A stretch of DNA of 64,000 nucleotides from Pseudomonas sp. URMO17WK12:I2 (GTDB lineage Bacteria > Pseudomonadota > Gammaproteobacteria > Pseudomonadales > Pseudomonadaceae), in NCBI RefSeq assembly GCF_003253735.1, contig NZ_QKYW01000001.1:620001-684000 (forward strand). Reading direction: 5' to 3'. The notes beneath the pieces were generated by a model, which was not told the origin of the DNA, searched no databases, and worked only from the letters and a program-made list of their open reading frames with translations. This document shows, one piece after another, positions 19,379 through 27,665 of the stretch. Positions within the stretch are counted from its first letter, which is position 1; the number at the start of each line of letters is the position of its first letter. The position numbers and the translations under genes were made by a program.

Positions 19379-19813
19379 TCAGCTTGCAGCAGTGCAACCA
19401 GCTGGACGATATTTTGCGTCCATGGTGGTGGTTTTGCAGGCGTACTGGCCCTCTGCAGTGCGATCAAAACGAATAGTAGCTCCAGTGCCCAAACGGCCAG
19501 GATTATTGATAGTGCAAGTAATAGCGCTTGCAACCGAGCCATCTGCGCCCGGAGCGGTCACTGCGATAGTCGAGCAGTTTCCAGTGGTAGCTTGCAGACC
19601 GACAGCAGCAACACCAGATATACCAGCCGCGCCTTTTTCGGTGAACAGCAGCTCATAGCTGGTTTTACCGGCAGCGATATCAGCAAGTGCTGCGTTTGCT
19701 TTCGCTTTGGATACATAATCCTGATACGCAGGGATTGCGATAGCAGCCAGGATGCCGATGATTGCAACAACGATCATCAATTCGATCAGGGTGAAGCCTT
19801 TTTGAGCTTTCAT
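19379..19813 (-). CDS. pilA: Major type IV pilin
   Basis: A 144-residue type IVa prepilin: six-residue leader MKAQKG, cleavage before Phe, then [33 protein letters not shown] with Glu5. The globular domain has two cysteine pairs as candidates for disulfides (the C-terminal D-loop lies between the last two Cys, YACKTT...PAGC). The mature protein ends in CTAAS, so the C-terminal residue is serine. That is the residue glycosylated by TfpO in P. aeruginosa group I pilins. PilD (encoded at 23005) should process it and PilB/PilC assemble it. A sigma-54 promoter lies upstream. Confidence 0.96.
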   Translation of the reverse strand: MKAQKGFTLIELMIVVAIIGILAAIAIPAYQDYVSKAKANAALADIAAGKTSYELLFTEKGAAGISGVAAVGLQATTGNCSTIAVTAPGADGSVASAITCTINNPGRLGTGATIRFDRTAEGQYACKTTTMDAKYRPAGCTAAS

Positions 19814-19861
19814 GTGAGTCTCCAGTTATAAGTGTCAGGCAGACAAGCCTGTGGATGAAGT

Positions 19862-19877
19862 AGCAGAAGCCGTGCCA
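19862..19877 (-). promoter_or_regulatory. Sigma-54 promoter of pilA
   Basis: On the minus strand TGGCACGGCTTCTGCT matches the RpoN consensus TGGCACG-N4-TTGC[A/T] at all but one position, with GG at -24 and GC at -12 correctly spaced. It lies 49 bases upstream of the pilA start. Further upstream (AAGTGTCACAAGG and AATTGTCGCC) are TGTC-containing sites like those bound by PilR. PilS and PilR are encoded at 49.2-52.2 kb. Confidence 0.88.
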
Positions 19878-20071
19878 AGTCTTGAGCGTCGCCCTTTGGC
19901 GACAATTACTGCCAACACCCTCACAAAATCACCACCCCGTCGACGCCATGGCCGTTACGCCAAACACATTGATGCGCACCTTGTGACACTTTTCGTCACC
20001 TTGGTATCGGCAATTTGGCAGCCCCAGGCATCTACGCTATAACGCACCCATCTATTGATGCCGAGGTGCCC

Positions 20072-21778
20072 ATGAGCGAGAACATTCCCCTTTCTGGTCT
20101 GGCCAAGCAAGTCGTGCTGGCTGAGCTGCTGGACGAGAAGGCCGCTCAACAGGCGCAGGTGCAAGCCAAGCGCAACAAGCTGTCACTCGTGCACTACCTT
20201 GCTCAGAACAAGCTGGTGAAAAGCCGCGCACTGGCAGAGTTGACTGCGGATCAGTTCGGCATTGCCTACTTTGATCTCAGCGCCCTGGACAAAGACAGTC
20301 AGCCCAAGGATTTGGTTAGCGAAAAGCTGGTCCGCCAACATCGCGCGCTGCCCTTATGGCGCCGTGGCAACAAGTTGTTCGTAGGCATATCCGACCCATC
20401 CAATCACCAAGTCGTTACCGATATCCAGTTCAGCACAGGACTCTCTACAGAAGCGCTGCTGGTTGAGGACGACAAGCTGGGCGACGCCATCGACAAGTTC
20501 TTTGATTCGGGTCATAACGGGTTGGAGGATATGGGCGATGTCGACCTGGATGGCTTGGAAACTGAATCCGTCGATGACGACAAAAAGATAAATGATGGTA
20601 GCGGTCAGGACGCTGACGACGCCCCAGTGGTGCGCTTCGTGAATAAGATGTTGCTCGACGCCATCAAAGGCGGGTCCTCTGACCTTCATTTCGAGCCCTA
20701 CGAAAGAGCTTACCGTGTACGCTTTCGTACCGACGGTATTTTGCATGAGACAGCACGCCCTCCTATCCAACTGGCTCCGAGGATCTCTGCACGTCTTAAG
20801 GTGATGGCCGGTCTAGATATCTCCGAGCGGCGCAAGCCCCAGGATGGCCGCATCAAGATGAAGATTTCCAAGAGCAAGTCCATCGACTTTCGCGTCAACA
20901 CCTTGCCCACCCTGTGGGGTGAGAAGATCGTGATGCGGATTCTCGACTCTTCAAGTGCGCAAATGGGCATCGATGCTCTGGGCTATGAGGAGAGCCAGAA
21001 GGAGCTGTATCTCAATGCGCTCAAACAGCCTCAGGGCATGATCCTGGTCACAGGCCCAACCGGCTCGGGTAAGACGGTATCCCTTTACACGGGACTGAAT
21101 ATACTCAACACGCCGGACGTGAATATCTCTACAGCTGAAGATCCTGTCGAAATCAACCTGGAAGGCATCAACCAGGTCAACGTCAATCCCAAGCAGGGGA
21201 TGGATTTTACCCAGGCCTTGCGCGCCTTCCTGCGTCAGGATCCGGACATCATTATGGTCGGCGAGATTCGCGACCTGGACACCGCCTCTATCGCCATCAA
21301 GGCCGCGCAAACTGGCCATATGGTAATGTCGACCCTGCACACCAACAGCGCCGCAGAAACCCTCACCCGTCTGCGCAATATGGGTGTGCCCTCGTTCAAC
21401 ATCGCCACCTCGGTGAACTTGATTATTGCCCAGCGCCTGGCGCGCAAGCTGTGCGCGTCCTGCAAGAAGGAAGTGGATGTGCCACGCGAGGTGTTGCTGG
21501 AGGAAGGTTTTCCGGAGAGCAAGATCGGCAGCTTTAAGATCTACAGCCCGGTTGGCTGTGAAAATTGCAAGAATGGTTACAAAGGTCGTGTCGGTATTTA
21601 TGAAGTGGTTAAAAACACGCCAAGCCTGCAGCGGATTATCATGGAGGAAGGCAACTCCATCGATATTGCCGCGCAAATGCGCAAAGATGGCTTTAACGAC
21701 CTGCGCACCTCGGCCCTAGTGAAGGCCATGCAAGGCGTGACCAGCCTTGAGGAAGTCAACCGCGTGACCAAGGATTAA
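20072..21778 (+). CDS. pilB: Type IV pilus extension ATPase
   Basis: A 568-residue secretion ATPase that powers pilin polymerisation at the cytoplasmic face of the inner membrane. An N-terminal MshEN/T2SSE-N domain (about 1-150) precedes the ATPase domain. Walker A GPTGSGKT lies near residue 328, the Asp box is around EDPVEINLEGINQVN, Walker B is DPDIIMVGEIRD, and the His box is TGHMVMSTLHTN. A zinc tetracysteine (CASC near 460 and CENC) follows. The start at 20072 gives MSENIPLSGLAKQVV; the extra 19 upstream residues are not family-like. It is divergent from pilA and lies two bases before pilC. Confidence 0.97.
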   Translation: MSENIPLSGLAKQVVLAELLDEKAAQQAQVQAKRNKLSLVHYLAQNKLVKSRALAELTADQFGIAYFDLSALDKDSQPKDLVSEKLVRQHRALPLWRRGNKLFVGISDPSNHQVVTDIQFSTGLSTEALLVEDDKLGDAIDKFFDSGHNGLEDMGDVDLDGLETESVDDDKKINDGSGQDADDAPVVRFVNKMLLDAIKGGSSDLHFEPYERAYRVRFRTDGILHETARPPIQLAPRISARLKVMAGLDISERRKPQDGRIKMKISKSKSIDFRVNTLPTLWGEKIVMRILDSSSAQMGIDALGYEESQKELYLNALKQPQGMILVTGPTGSGKTVSLYTGLNILNTPDVNISTAEDPVEINLEGINQVNVNPKQGMDFTQALRAFLRQDPDIIMVGEIRDLDTASIAIKAAQTGHMVMSTLHTNSAAETLTRLRNMGVPSFNIATSVNLIIAQRLARKLCASCKKEVDVPREVLLEEGFPESKIGSFKIYSPVGCENCKNGYKGRVGIYEVVKNTPSLQRIIMEEGNSIDIAAQMRKDGFNDLRTSALVKAMQGVTSLEEVNRVTKD

Positions 21779-21780
21779 CC

Positions 21781-23004
21781 ATGGCAGCAGCAGCAAAAGC
21801 CCCCAAGACCAGCACCTTCGTCTGGGAAGGCAAGGATCGCAAGGGCAGTATCGTCAAGGGCGAGCTCAGCGGCCAGAACCCGGCGCTGGTCAAGGCGCAG
21901 TTGCGCAAGCAAGGCATCAATCCGACCAAGGTACGCAAGAAGGGCATGAGCCTGGGCGGTGCCGGGAAGAAGATCAAGCCGCTGGATATCGCTCTTTTCG
22001 CACGCCAGATGGCTACAATGATGAAGGCCGGTGTGCCGCTGCTGCAGTCCTTCGACATCATCGCAGACGGCGTTGAGAAGCCCGCTATGCGCAAGCTAGT
22101 AGACGAGCTCAAACAGCATGTAGCTGCGGGTAACAGCTTTGCCGCCGCCTTGCGGACCAAGCCCCAGTATTTCGACGACTTATTTTGCAACCTGGTAGAT
22201 GCCGGCGAGCAATCAGGCGCTTTGGAAACGCTGCTGGATCGCGTCGCGACCTATAAGGAAAAAACCGAAGCACTTAAAGCCAAAATCAAAAAGGCAATGA
22301 ACTATCCCATTGCCGTAATTGTAGTAGCAGTTATAGTCACCTGTATTTTGCTGATTAAAGTAGTTCCTCAATTCAAAGAGGTTTTCGCTGGTTTTGGCGC
22401 TGAGCTGCCAGCTTTTACGCTGTTCGTCATTGGTATTTCGGAAACACTGCAAAAATGGTGGTTCATCGTGATCGTGGCCTTCCTGGCTATCGGCTATGCC
22501 TTTATGCAAGCCAAAAAAAAATCAGAGAAGTTCAGGGACGGTCTTGATCGAACAATTCTGAAAACTCCCGTTATAGGCAGTATCGTTTACAAAGCGGCAG
22601 TCGCTCGTTACGCACGCACGTTATCGACAACCTTTGCGGCCGGTGTACCCTTGGTGGAGGCCCTGGACTCAGTGGCTGGAGCCACAGGCAACGTCGTTTT
22701 TCGCAATGCTGTTAATAAGGTGAAGCAAGACGTCACCAGCGGTATGCAACTCAACTTTTCGATGAGATCAACCAATGCATTTCCAGCAATGGCAGTTCAG
22801 ATGACTGCAATTGGTGAAGAGTCTGGCGCGCTAGATAGCATGCTTGATAAAGTCGCCAGTTATTACGAAGCAGAAGTAGACAACGCAGTGGATGGACTCA
22901 CTGCGCTTATGGAACCGGTGATCATGGCGGTTCTGGGTGTCTTGGTAGGCGGCTTGATCATCGCCATGTACCTGCCGATCTTCCAACTGGGCAACGTCGT
23001 TTAA
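21781..23004 (+). CDS. pilC: Type IV pilus inner-membrane platform protein
   Basis: A 407-residue GspF-family protein that connects PilB to the pilus base. Two T2SSF domains are visible: FARQMATMMKAGVPLLQSFDIIADG onwards, and YARTLSTTFAAGVPLVEALDSVAG onwards. Three membrane segments and the typical C-terminus YLPIFQLGNVV are present. Base composition changes sharply inside the gene. Positions 22261-22380 have 43 G+C of 120 bases, while the beginning and end are GC-rich like the neighbours. This suggests a recombined segment. The frame stays intact. It is followed by pilD without any spacer. Confidence 0.97.
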   Translation: MAAAAKAPKTSTFVWEGKDRKGSIVKGELSGQNPALVKAQLRKQGINPTKVRKKGMSLGGAGKKIKPLDIALFARQMATMMKAGVPLLQSFDIIADGVEKPAMRKLVDELKQHVAAGNSFAAALRTKPQYFDDLFCNLVDAGEQSGALETLLDRVATYKEKTEALKAKIKKAMNYPIAVIVVAVIVTCILLIKVVPQFKEVFAGFGAELPAFTLFVIGISETLQKWWFIVIVAFLAIGYAFMQAKKKSEKFRDGLDRTILKTPVIGSIVYKAAVARYARTLSTTFAAGVPLVEALDSVAGATGNVVFRNAVNKVKQDVTSGMQLNFSMRSTNAFPAMAVQMTAIGEESGALDSMLDKVASYYEAEVDNAVDGLTALMEPVIMAVLGVLVGGLIIAMYLPIFQLGNVV

Positions 23005-23877
23005 ATGTCAGCTTTCGACTTCCTGGCCGGCAATACGCCGGCCTTTGTTTTCTGCGTGCTGATCATCGGACTGCTGGTTGGCAGCTTCCTCAACGTGGTG
23101 ATCCATCGTCTACCAAAAATGATGTTGCGCGACTGGCGAATCCAGGCGCGGGAAGTACTGGAATTACCTGCCGAGCCGACCGGGGAAACCTACAATCTGG
23201 TACTCCCCCACTCCAGTTGCCCCCATTGCCAGCACGAAATCCGCCCTTGGGAAAACATCCCGGTCATCAGCTATCTCTTCCTGCGCGGAAAGTGCTCTGG
23301 CTGCCAGGCGAAGATCAGTCTGCGCTACCCGCTGGTCGAGCTCAGCTGCGGCTTTATCTCGGCTTATGTCGCCTGGCATTTCGGGTTCGGCTGGCAAGCT
23401 GCAGGCATGCTGTTGCTGGCCTGGGGATTGCTGGCGATGAGCCTAATCGATGCCGATCACCAGTTGCTCCCGGACGCGCTGGTACTGCCGCTGCTATGGC
23501 TGGGCTTGATTGCCAACAACTTCGGGCTGTTTACCAGCCTGGAAGATGCCCTATGGGGCGCTGTGGCGGGCTACCTGAGCCTGTGGTCGGTGTTCTGGCT
23601 GTTCAAGCTAGTGACCGGCAAGGAAGGCATGGGTTATGGCGATTTCAAGCTGCTGGCGATGCTTGGCGCCTGGGGTGGCTGGCAGATTCTGCCGCTGACC
23701 ATTCTGCTGTCTTCGGTGGTCGGCGCCGTGCTCGGGGTGATCATGCTGCGCCTGCGTGATGCCAGCACCAGCACGCCGATTCCTTTTGGCCCGTACCTGG
23801 CCATTGCAGGCTTTATCGCGCTGCTGTGGGGCAAGCAGATTACCGAGGGTTATCTGCGGTTCGCGGGTTTCAACTGA
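23005..23877 (+). CDS. pilD: Prepilin leader peptidase / N-methyltransferase
   Basis: A 290-residue inner-membrane aspartyl protease that cleaves class III leaders (G|F) and methylates the new N-terminus of PilA, the minor pilins and type II pseudopilins. Catalytic aspartates are Asp149 (SLIDADHQLLPD) and Asp213 (GMGYGDFK), the same numbers as in P. aeruginosa PilD. The cytoplasmic zinc site is Cys72/Cys75/Cys97/Cys100 (SCPHC and KCSGC). About eight membrane segments are present. The ATG follows the pilC stop directly, so the genes are translationally linked. Confidence 0.97.
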   Translation: MSAFDFLAGNTPAFVFCVLIIGLLVGSFLNVVIHRLPKMMLRDWRIQAREVLELPAEPTGETYNLVLPHSSCPHCQHEIRPWENIPVISYLFLRGKCSGCQAKISLRYPLVELSCGFISAYVAWHFGFGWQAAGMLLLAWGLLAMSLIDADHQLLPDALVLPLLWLGLIANNFGLFTSLEDALWGAVAGYLSLWSVFWLFKLVTGKEGMGYGDFKLLAMLGAWGGWQILPLTILLSSVVGAVLGVIMLRLRDASTSTPIPFGPYLAIAGFIALLWGKQITEGYLRFAGFN

Positions 23878-23985
23878 CACGCCCCAATGGCCTTGACGCT
23901 TAATCCTGTCTACGGTCAACCTGATTCGCCACACACGCCCGACTCCCTTACAATCCGCCCCTGTTTTTCTGAGGGGCAGCTCACC

Positions 23986-24594
23986 ATGAAACCCTGGACG
24001 CTCGGCCTAACGGGCGGTATCGGCAGCGGCAAAAGCGCCGTGGCCGCGCAATTCGCCGCGCTGGGCGTTGATCTGATCGACTCGGATCAGGCCGCCCGCT
24101 GGGTTGTGGAACCTGGCCGCCCTGCCCTCGCGGCGATAACCGAACACTTCGGCGACCAGGTGCTGCACGCCGATGGCCAGTTGAACCGCCCCGCACTCAG
24201 AGAGTTGATCTTCAAATCACCGGCCGAGCGCAGTTGGCTGGAAAGATTGCTGCATCCATTGATCGCCGCAGAAACCGCGCAGTTTCTGGCCAATGCCAAA
24301 TCTCCCTACGCCATCACGGTCTCGCCACTGCTGATCGAGTCCGGCCAGTACAAACTGGCGCAGCGCATCCTGGTGGTCGACGTGCCAGAGCAGCTGCAGA
24401 TCGAGCGCACCATGCAGCGCGATCGGTTGTCTGCCGAACAGGTGCACGCGATCATGGCGGCCCAGGCCACCCGCGAGACACGCCTGAGCCATGCCGATGA
24501 CGTACTGGTCAACGACCGCGACCTGGCCTGGGTCAAACAGGAGGTCGAACGCCTGCACGCCTTTTACCTGACCTTGAACGGAGGCCAACCATGA
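23986..24594 (+). CDS. coaE: Dephospho-CoA kinase
   Basis: A 202-residue P-loop kinase for the last step of coenzyme A synthesis. The Walker A motif GGIGSGKS is at residues 10-17, followed by [17 protein letters not shown] (dephospho-CoA binding Asp). The lid region is [17 protein letters not shown], and there is a C-terminal [12 protein letters not shown] helix. The start at 23986 gives the standard [17 protein letters not shown]; an upstream in-frame ATG adds 33 unrelated residues. The stop overlaps the yacG start (ATGA). pilD-coaE-yacG is a conserved Pseudomonas order. Confidence 0.96.
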   Translation: MKPWTLGLTGGIGSGKSAVAAQFAALGVDLIDSDQAARWVVEPGRPALAAITEHFGDQVLHADGQLNRPALRELIFKSPAERSWLERLLHPLIAAETAQFLANAKSPYAITVSPLLIESGQYKLAQRILVVDVPEQLQIERTMQRDRLSAEQVHAIMAAQATRETRLSHADDVLVNDRDLAWVKQEVERLHAFYLTLNGGQP

Positions 24595-24791
24595 CCACAC
24601 CCACCCTCGTCGCCTGCCCGACCTGCGCAGCCCCCGTGGAATGGGGCCCGCAGAGCCCAATCCGGCCCTTCTGCTCCGAGCGTTGCAAGCTGATCGACCT
24701 GGGCGCCTGGGCAGCGGAAGAACACGCGATCCCCGGCAACCCGCTCGAGGACGATCTGTTTTCCGACGACCTGCCGCCCAGCCGGCACTGA
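24591..24791 (+). CDS. yacG: DNA gyrase inhibitor, zinc-binding YacG
   Basis: A 66-residue protein with a four-cysteine zinc site (Cys9, Cys12, Cys28, Cys32; CPTC and CSERC). The acidic C-terminal tail [15 protein letters not shown] is disordered. In E. coli YacG binds GyrB and inhibits gyrase. It is coupled to coaE by a four-base overlap. Confidence 0.94.
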   Translation: MTTPTLVACPTCAAPVEWGPQSPIRPFCSERCKLIDLGAWAAEEHAIPGNPLEDDLFSDDLPPSRH

Positions 24792-24829
24792 GCCGCCCCC
24801 CATGGCTATCGTGACTGCAGAATCATACA

Positions 24830-25357
24830 TTGAGGCCTGACCAGCATCCGGCCAGCCCTTTCCAGGCCCTTATCGCTGCCGTGCCACAACGCGGCCAGGT
24901 GTGCTGGATCGGTGTGCGCCCCGAAAGGCTCGGCGACATGCTGATTCTCGATGCGGTCGAGGCCCGTCGCGAAGCAGGCCTGACCGGCGATCATGCGCGC
25001 CCGGGCCCACGCAACGCTCGCCAGGTCACGCTGATCCAGTGGGAGCACCTGGCCGTGATCAGTGCCCTGCTCGGCCGCGATGCTCAGCATGGGATAAAGC
25101 CCGAGGATCTCAGGCGCAATATCGCCGTCAGCGGCATCAACCTGTTCAGCCTCAAAGGACGACGCTTTCGTATCGGCCAGGCGGTTCTGGAAACCACCGG
25201 CTGGTGCCAGCCGTGCGCCAAGCTGGAACAGCGCCTGGGCCTTGGCACCTTCCAGGCGGTGCGCGGCCATGGCGGGATTACCGCCCGGGTGATTCACACG
25301 GGAATCATCCGCCTAGGCGACTCGCTCGAGGTCGAACCGCTGGAACAGCTCGAATAG
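24830..25357 (+). CDS. MOSC domain protein
   Basis: A 175-residue protein. GQVCWIGVRPERLGDM is the usual beginning of stand-alone MOSC proteins, followed by GLTGDHARPGPRNARQVTLIQ, LRRNIAVSGINLFSLKGRRFRIG and the cysteine motif TTGWCQPCAKLE. MOSC proteins resemble the molybdenum cofactor sulfurase C-terminal domain and are thought to carry sulfur to molybdoenzymes; the partner is not known here. The first in-frame start is TTG at 24830, with no clear ribosome-binding sequence, so the start is uncertain by up to about 17 codons. Confidence 0.8.
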   Translation: MRPDQHPASPFQALIAAVPQRGQVCWIGVRPERLGDMLILDAVEARREAGLTGDHARPGPRNARQVTLIQWEHLAVISALLGRDAQHGIKPEDLRRNIAVSGINLFSLKGRRFRIGQAVLETTGWCQPCAKLEQRLGLGTFQAVRGHGGITARVIHTGIIRLGDSLEVEPLEQLE

Positions 25358-25602
25358 CCCTGCCATCGCACGCCCGCAGGGCAGCACGCTGTTAGAATGC
25401 ATGCAACCTGCCGCTGACGAACTGAACCCAAGCGGCCGACTTTCTGTCGATGAGTTGGCGTCCGGCACGCAGCTTCAACGCAGCACAACCTGATTTCTGA
25501 CGCGCTGGTACTGCCTGCGCGGATTGGCACCTGAGTCGCCCGGCGCTTGAGCCTCGCTCGCCCGGACTCGCCACCGATTTCCTATCCTTGTGAGAATGAT
25601 CC

Positions 25603-26901
25603 ATGACCCATCGAATCGTCATTGTCGGCGGCGGCGCCGGCGGCCTGGAGTTGGCTACCCGCCTGGGCAGAAAGCTCGGCAAGTGCGGCAGAGCGCACAT
25701 CACCCTCGCCGACGCCAACCTCACCCATATCTGGAAGCCGCTGCTGCACGAAGTGGCCGCCGGCTCGCTTAACTCCACGGAGAACGAGCTGAACTACGTG
25801 GCCCAGGCGAAGTGGAACCACTTCGAATTCCAGCTCGGCCGCATGAGCGGGCTGGACCGCGAACGCAAGACAATCCAGTTGGCCGCGACCCTGGACGAAG
25901 ACAACCGCGAGCTGGTGCCCGCCCGCGAACTGTCTTACGACACCCTGGTGATCGCAGTCGGCAGCACGACCAATGACTTCGGCACCGAAGGCGCGGCCAA
26001 CCACTGCATTTTCCTCGATACCCGTGAGCAGGCCGAGCGCTTCCACCGCAAGCTGCTCAGCCACTACCTGCGTGCGCACGCCGGCAAGGGTGACAACGAC
26101 CAGGTCAGCGTTGCCATCGTCGGCGCCGGTGCCACCGGCGTCGAACTGGCCGCAGAGCTGCACCATGCCGCCCGGGAACTGGCGGCCTACGGGCTGGACC
26201 GCATCCGCCCGGAGAACATGCGCATCAGCCTGGTCGAAGCCGGGCCGCGCGTGCTGCCGGCCCTGCCGGAGCGCATCAGCGCCCCTGTCCACAAGACCCT
26301 GCAGAAGCTCGGCGTCAACGTGATGACTGGCGCGGCAGTGCAGGAAGTGACTAGCGAAGGCTTGGTGCTCGCCAATGGCGAAACCATCCCGGCCAGCATC
26401 AAGGTGTGGGCCGCCGGCATCCGTGCGCCAGCCTTTCTGAAAGACCTGGATGGCCTGGAGAGCAACCGCATCAATCAGCTGGTCGTCACCAGTACGCTGC
26501 AGACGACGCGCGACGAAAATATCTTCGCCTTTGGTGACTGCGCGGCCTGCCCGATGGGTGATGGCAGTGAACGCAACGTTCCGCCGCGCGCCCAGGCAGC
26601 CCACCAGCAGGCTTCGCTGCTGGTCAAGTCGCTCGCCCTGCGCCTGCAGAACCAGCCGCTGCCGAGCTACACCTACAAGGATTACGGCTCGCTGATCTCG
26701 CTGTCGAGCTTCAGCGCCGTCGGCAATCTGATGGGCAACCTGATGGGTAGCGTGAAGCTGGAAGGCTGGCTGGCACGGATGTTCTACATCTCGCTGTATC
26801 GCATGCACCAGATGGCACTGTACGGCGCCTTCCGCACGCTGCTGCTGATGCTCAGCGACCGTATTGGGCGTAGTACCGACCCACGCCTGAAGCTGCACTG
26901 A
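25603..26901 (+). CDS. ndh: Type II NADH:quinone oxidoreductase
   Basis: A 432-residue flavoprotein that transfers electrons from NADH to ubiquinone without pumping protons, attached to the cytoplasmic side of the membrane. The FAD dinucleotide fold VIVGGGAGGLELATRLG is at residues 6-22, the NADH fold VAIVGAGATGVELAAEL is near 170, and ENIFAFGDCAAC is the second FAD motif. The C-terminus has the amphipathic, aromatic membrane-anchor helices (LARMFYISLYRMHQMALYG). Monocistronic by spacing, with a GTGAGAATG-type leader and no visible regulator site. Confidence 0.93.
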   Translation: MTHRIVIVGGGAGGLELATRLGRKLGKCGRAHITLADANLTHIWKPLLHEVAAGSLNSTENELNYVAQAKWNHFEFQLGRMSGLDRERKTIQLAATLDEDNRELVPARELSYDTLVIAVGSTTNDFGTEGAANHCIFLDTREQAERFHRKLLSHYLRAHAGKGDNDQVSVAIVGAGATGVELAAELHHAARELAAYGLDRIRPENMRISLVEAGPRVLPALPERISAPVHKTLQKLGVNVMTGAAVQEVTSEGLVLANGETIPASIKVWAAGIRAPAFLKDLDGLESNRINQLVVTSTLQTTRDENIFAFGDCAACPMGDGSERNVPPRAQAAHQQASLLVKSLALRLQNQPLPSYTYKDYGSLISLSSFSAVGNLMGNLMGSVKLEGWLARMFYISLYRMHQMALYGAFRTLLLMLSDRIGRSTDPRLKLH

Positions 26902-26928
26902 TTCCACAAAGGCGCCGGACAGGTAGCT

Positions 26929-27001
26929 GATGGGTTTCACCCATCCTACGACCTACTTTCCTTTACGATCGCAGTGGTGGACAAAAAGAGCGCTGTCCAC
27001 C
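26929..27001. repeat. Two short inverted repeats next to a REP element
   Basis: GATGGG-TTTCA-CCCATC at 26929-26945 and GGTGGAC (26976-26982) with GTCCACC (26995-27001). Both can fold as small hairpins. They resemble dispersed Pseudomonas intergenic repeats but have no second copy in this window. Confidence 0.5.
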
Positions 27002-27016
27002 CTACAGCTGCAAATC

Positions 27017-27066
27017 TGTGGGAGCGGGCCACGCCCGCGATTTCGCGCGCATGGCGCGCTCCCACA
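27017..27066. repeat. REP element, copy 2
   Basis: TGTGGGAGCGGGCCACGCCC on the left and GCGCGCATGGCGCGCTCCCACA-type right arm. The outer nine bases are perfectly inverted; the inner arms differ in sequence (GGGCC versus GCGCG types). Same layout as copy 3 at 43073-43125. Confidence 0.85.
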
Positions 27067-27185
27067 AAAGCGCGCCGGTCCCTCGACCACGCCGGGTGCT
27101 TCAGCCCGCGAGGGTGAAAACCCAGCGCCTTGTCGCGCGAGGCCCTATAAGGGGCGGGCCTTGAACTGACCAAAGGCCAGAAAGC

Positions 27186-27209
27186 AAAAAACCCGCCGTT
27201 AGGCGGGTT
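27186..27209 (-). terminator. Terminator of the tRNA operon
   Basis: AACCCGCC/GGCGGGTT stem with a GTTA loop, followed on the minus strand by a T-run, 24 bases beyond the 3' end of tRNA-Lys. Confidence 0.85.
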
Positions 27210-27232
27210 CTTTACTCAAGCAGTGCTTGAAA

Positions 27233-27308
27233 TGGTGGGTCGTGTAGGATTCGAACCTACGACCAATTGGTTAAAAGCCAACTGCTCTACCAACTGAGCT
27301 AACGACCC
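27233..27308 (-). tRNA. tRNA-Lys (anticodon TTT)
   Basis: A 76-base cloverleaf: acceptor GGGTCGT/ACGACCC, D-loop TAGCTCAGTTGGTAGAGC, anticodon loop CTTTTAA, T-loop GGTTCGAATCC, and an encoded CCA. Last gene of the Asn-Pro-Lys operon. Confidence 0.97.
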
Positions 27309-27313
27309 AAATA

Positions 27314-27390
27314 TGGTCGGGGTGAGGGGATTCGAACTCCTGACATCCTGCTCCCAAAGCAGGCGCGCTACCGGACTGCGCTACACCCCG
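27314..27390 (-). tRNA. tRNA-Pro (anticodon TGG)
   Basis: A 77-base cloverleaf: acceptor CGGGGTG/CACCCCG, anticodon loop TTTGGGA, T-loop AGTTCGAATCC, and an encoded CCA. Five bases separate it from tRNA-Lys. Confidence 0.97.
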
Positions 27391-27399
27391 AGGAAAGAT

Positions 27400-27475
27400 T
27401 GGCTCCGCGACCTGGACTCGAACCAGGGACCCAATGATTAACAGTCATTTGCTCTACCGACTGAGCTATCGCGGA
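27400..27475 (-). tRNA. tRNA-Asn (anticodon GTT)
   Basis: A 76-base cloverleaf: acceptor TCCGCGA/TCGCGGA, D-loop TAGCTCAGTCGGTAGAGC, anticodon loop CTGTTAA, T-loop GGTTCGAGTCC, and an encoded CCA. First gene of the operon. Confidence 0.97.
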
Positions 27476-27524
27476 ACTATGCTCTTTCTTTTCTCTGTTT
27501 ACGTTGCCGCTGCAGAGGCGCGCC

Positions 27525-27552
27525 ATTTTACGGTTTCGCAAACCGCTGTCAA
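27525..27552 (-). promoter_or_regulatory. Sigma-70 promoter of the tRNA operon
   Basis: On the minus strand TTGACA (27552-27547), a 16-base spacer and TAAAAT (27530-27525) form a near-consensus promoter. A GC-rich discriminator (GGCGCGCC) follows directly, the hallmark of stringently controlled stable-RNA promoters. It lies 50 bases upstream of tRNA-Asn. Confidence 0.88.
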
Positions 27553-27665
27553 CCCCCTAAATTGCTTTTATGACAATGCTTTGCGAACGAGTGGCCATTT
27601 GCATTACCTTCGAGGCATACCTGCACAGCCAGACGCAGCGCATCGGGCCTCAATCAGGATCGAAG

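Larger units (their letters stand above)
26902..27232. other. Repeat-rich intergenic stretch between ndh and the tRNA operon
   Basis: No gene. Three repeat-like inverted repeats lie in series: GATGGG/CCCATC around 26929-26945, GGTGGAC/GTCCACC at 26976-27001, and the REP at 27017-27066. They are followed by the tRNA terminator near 27186. Such clusters of short palindromes accumulate between convergent units in Pseudomonas. Confidence 0.65.

Noticed and set aside
24802..24840. ATG at 24802 as the start of the MOSC gene
   Set aside because: It is in another frame and stops after 12 codons.
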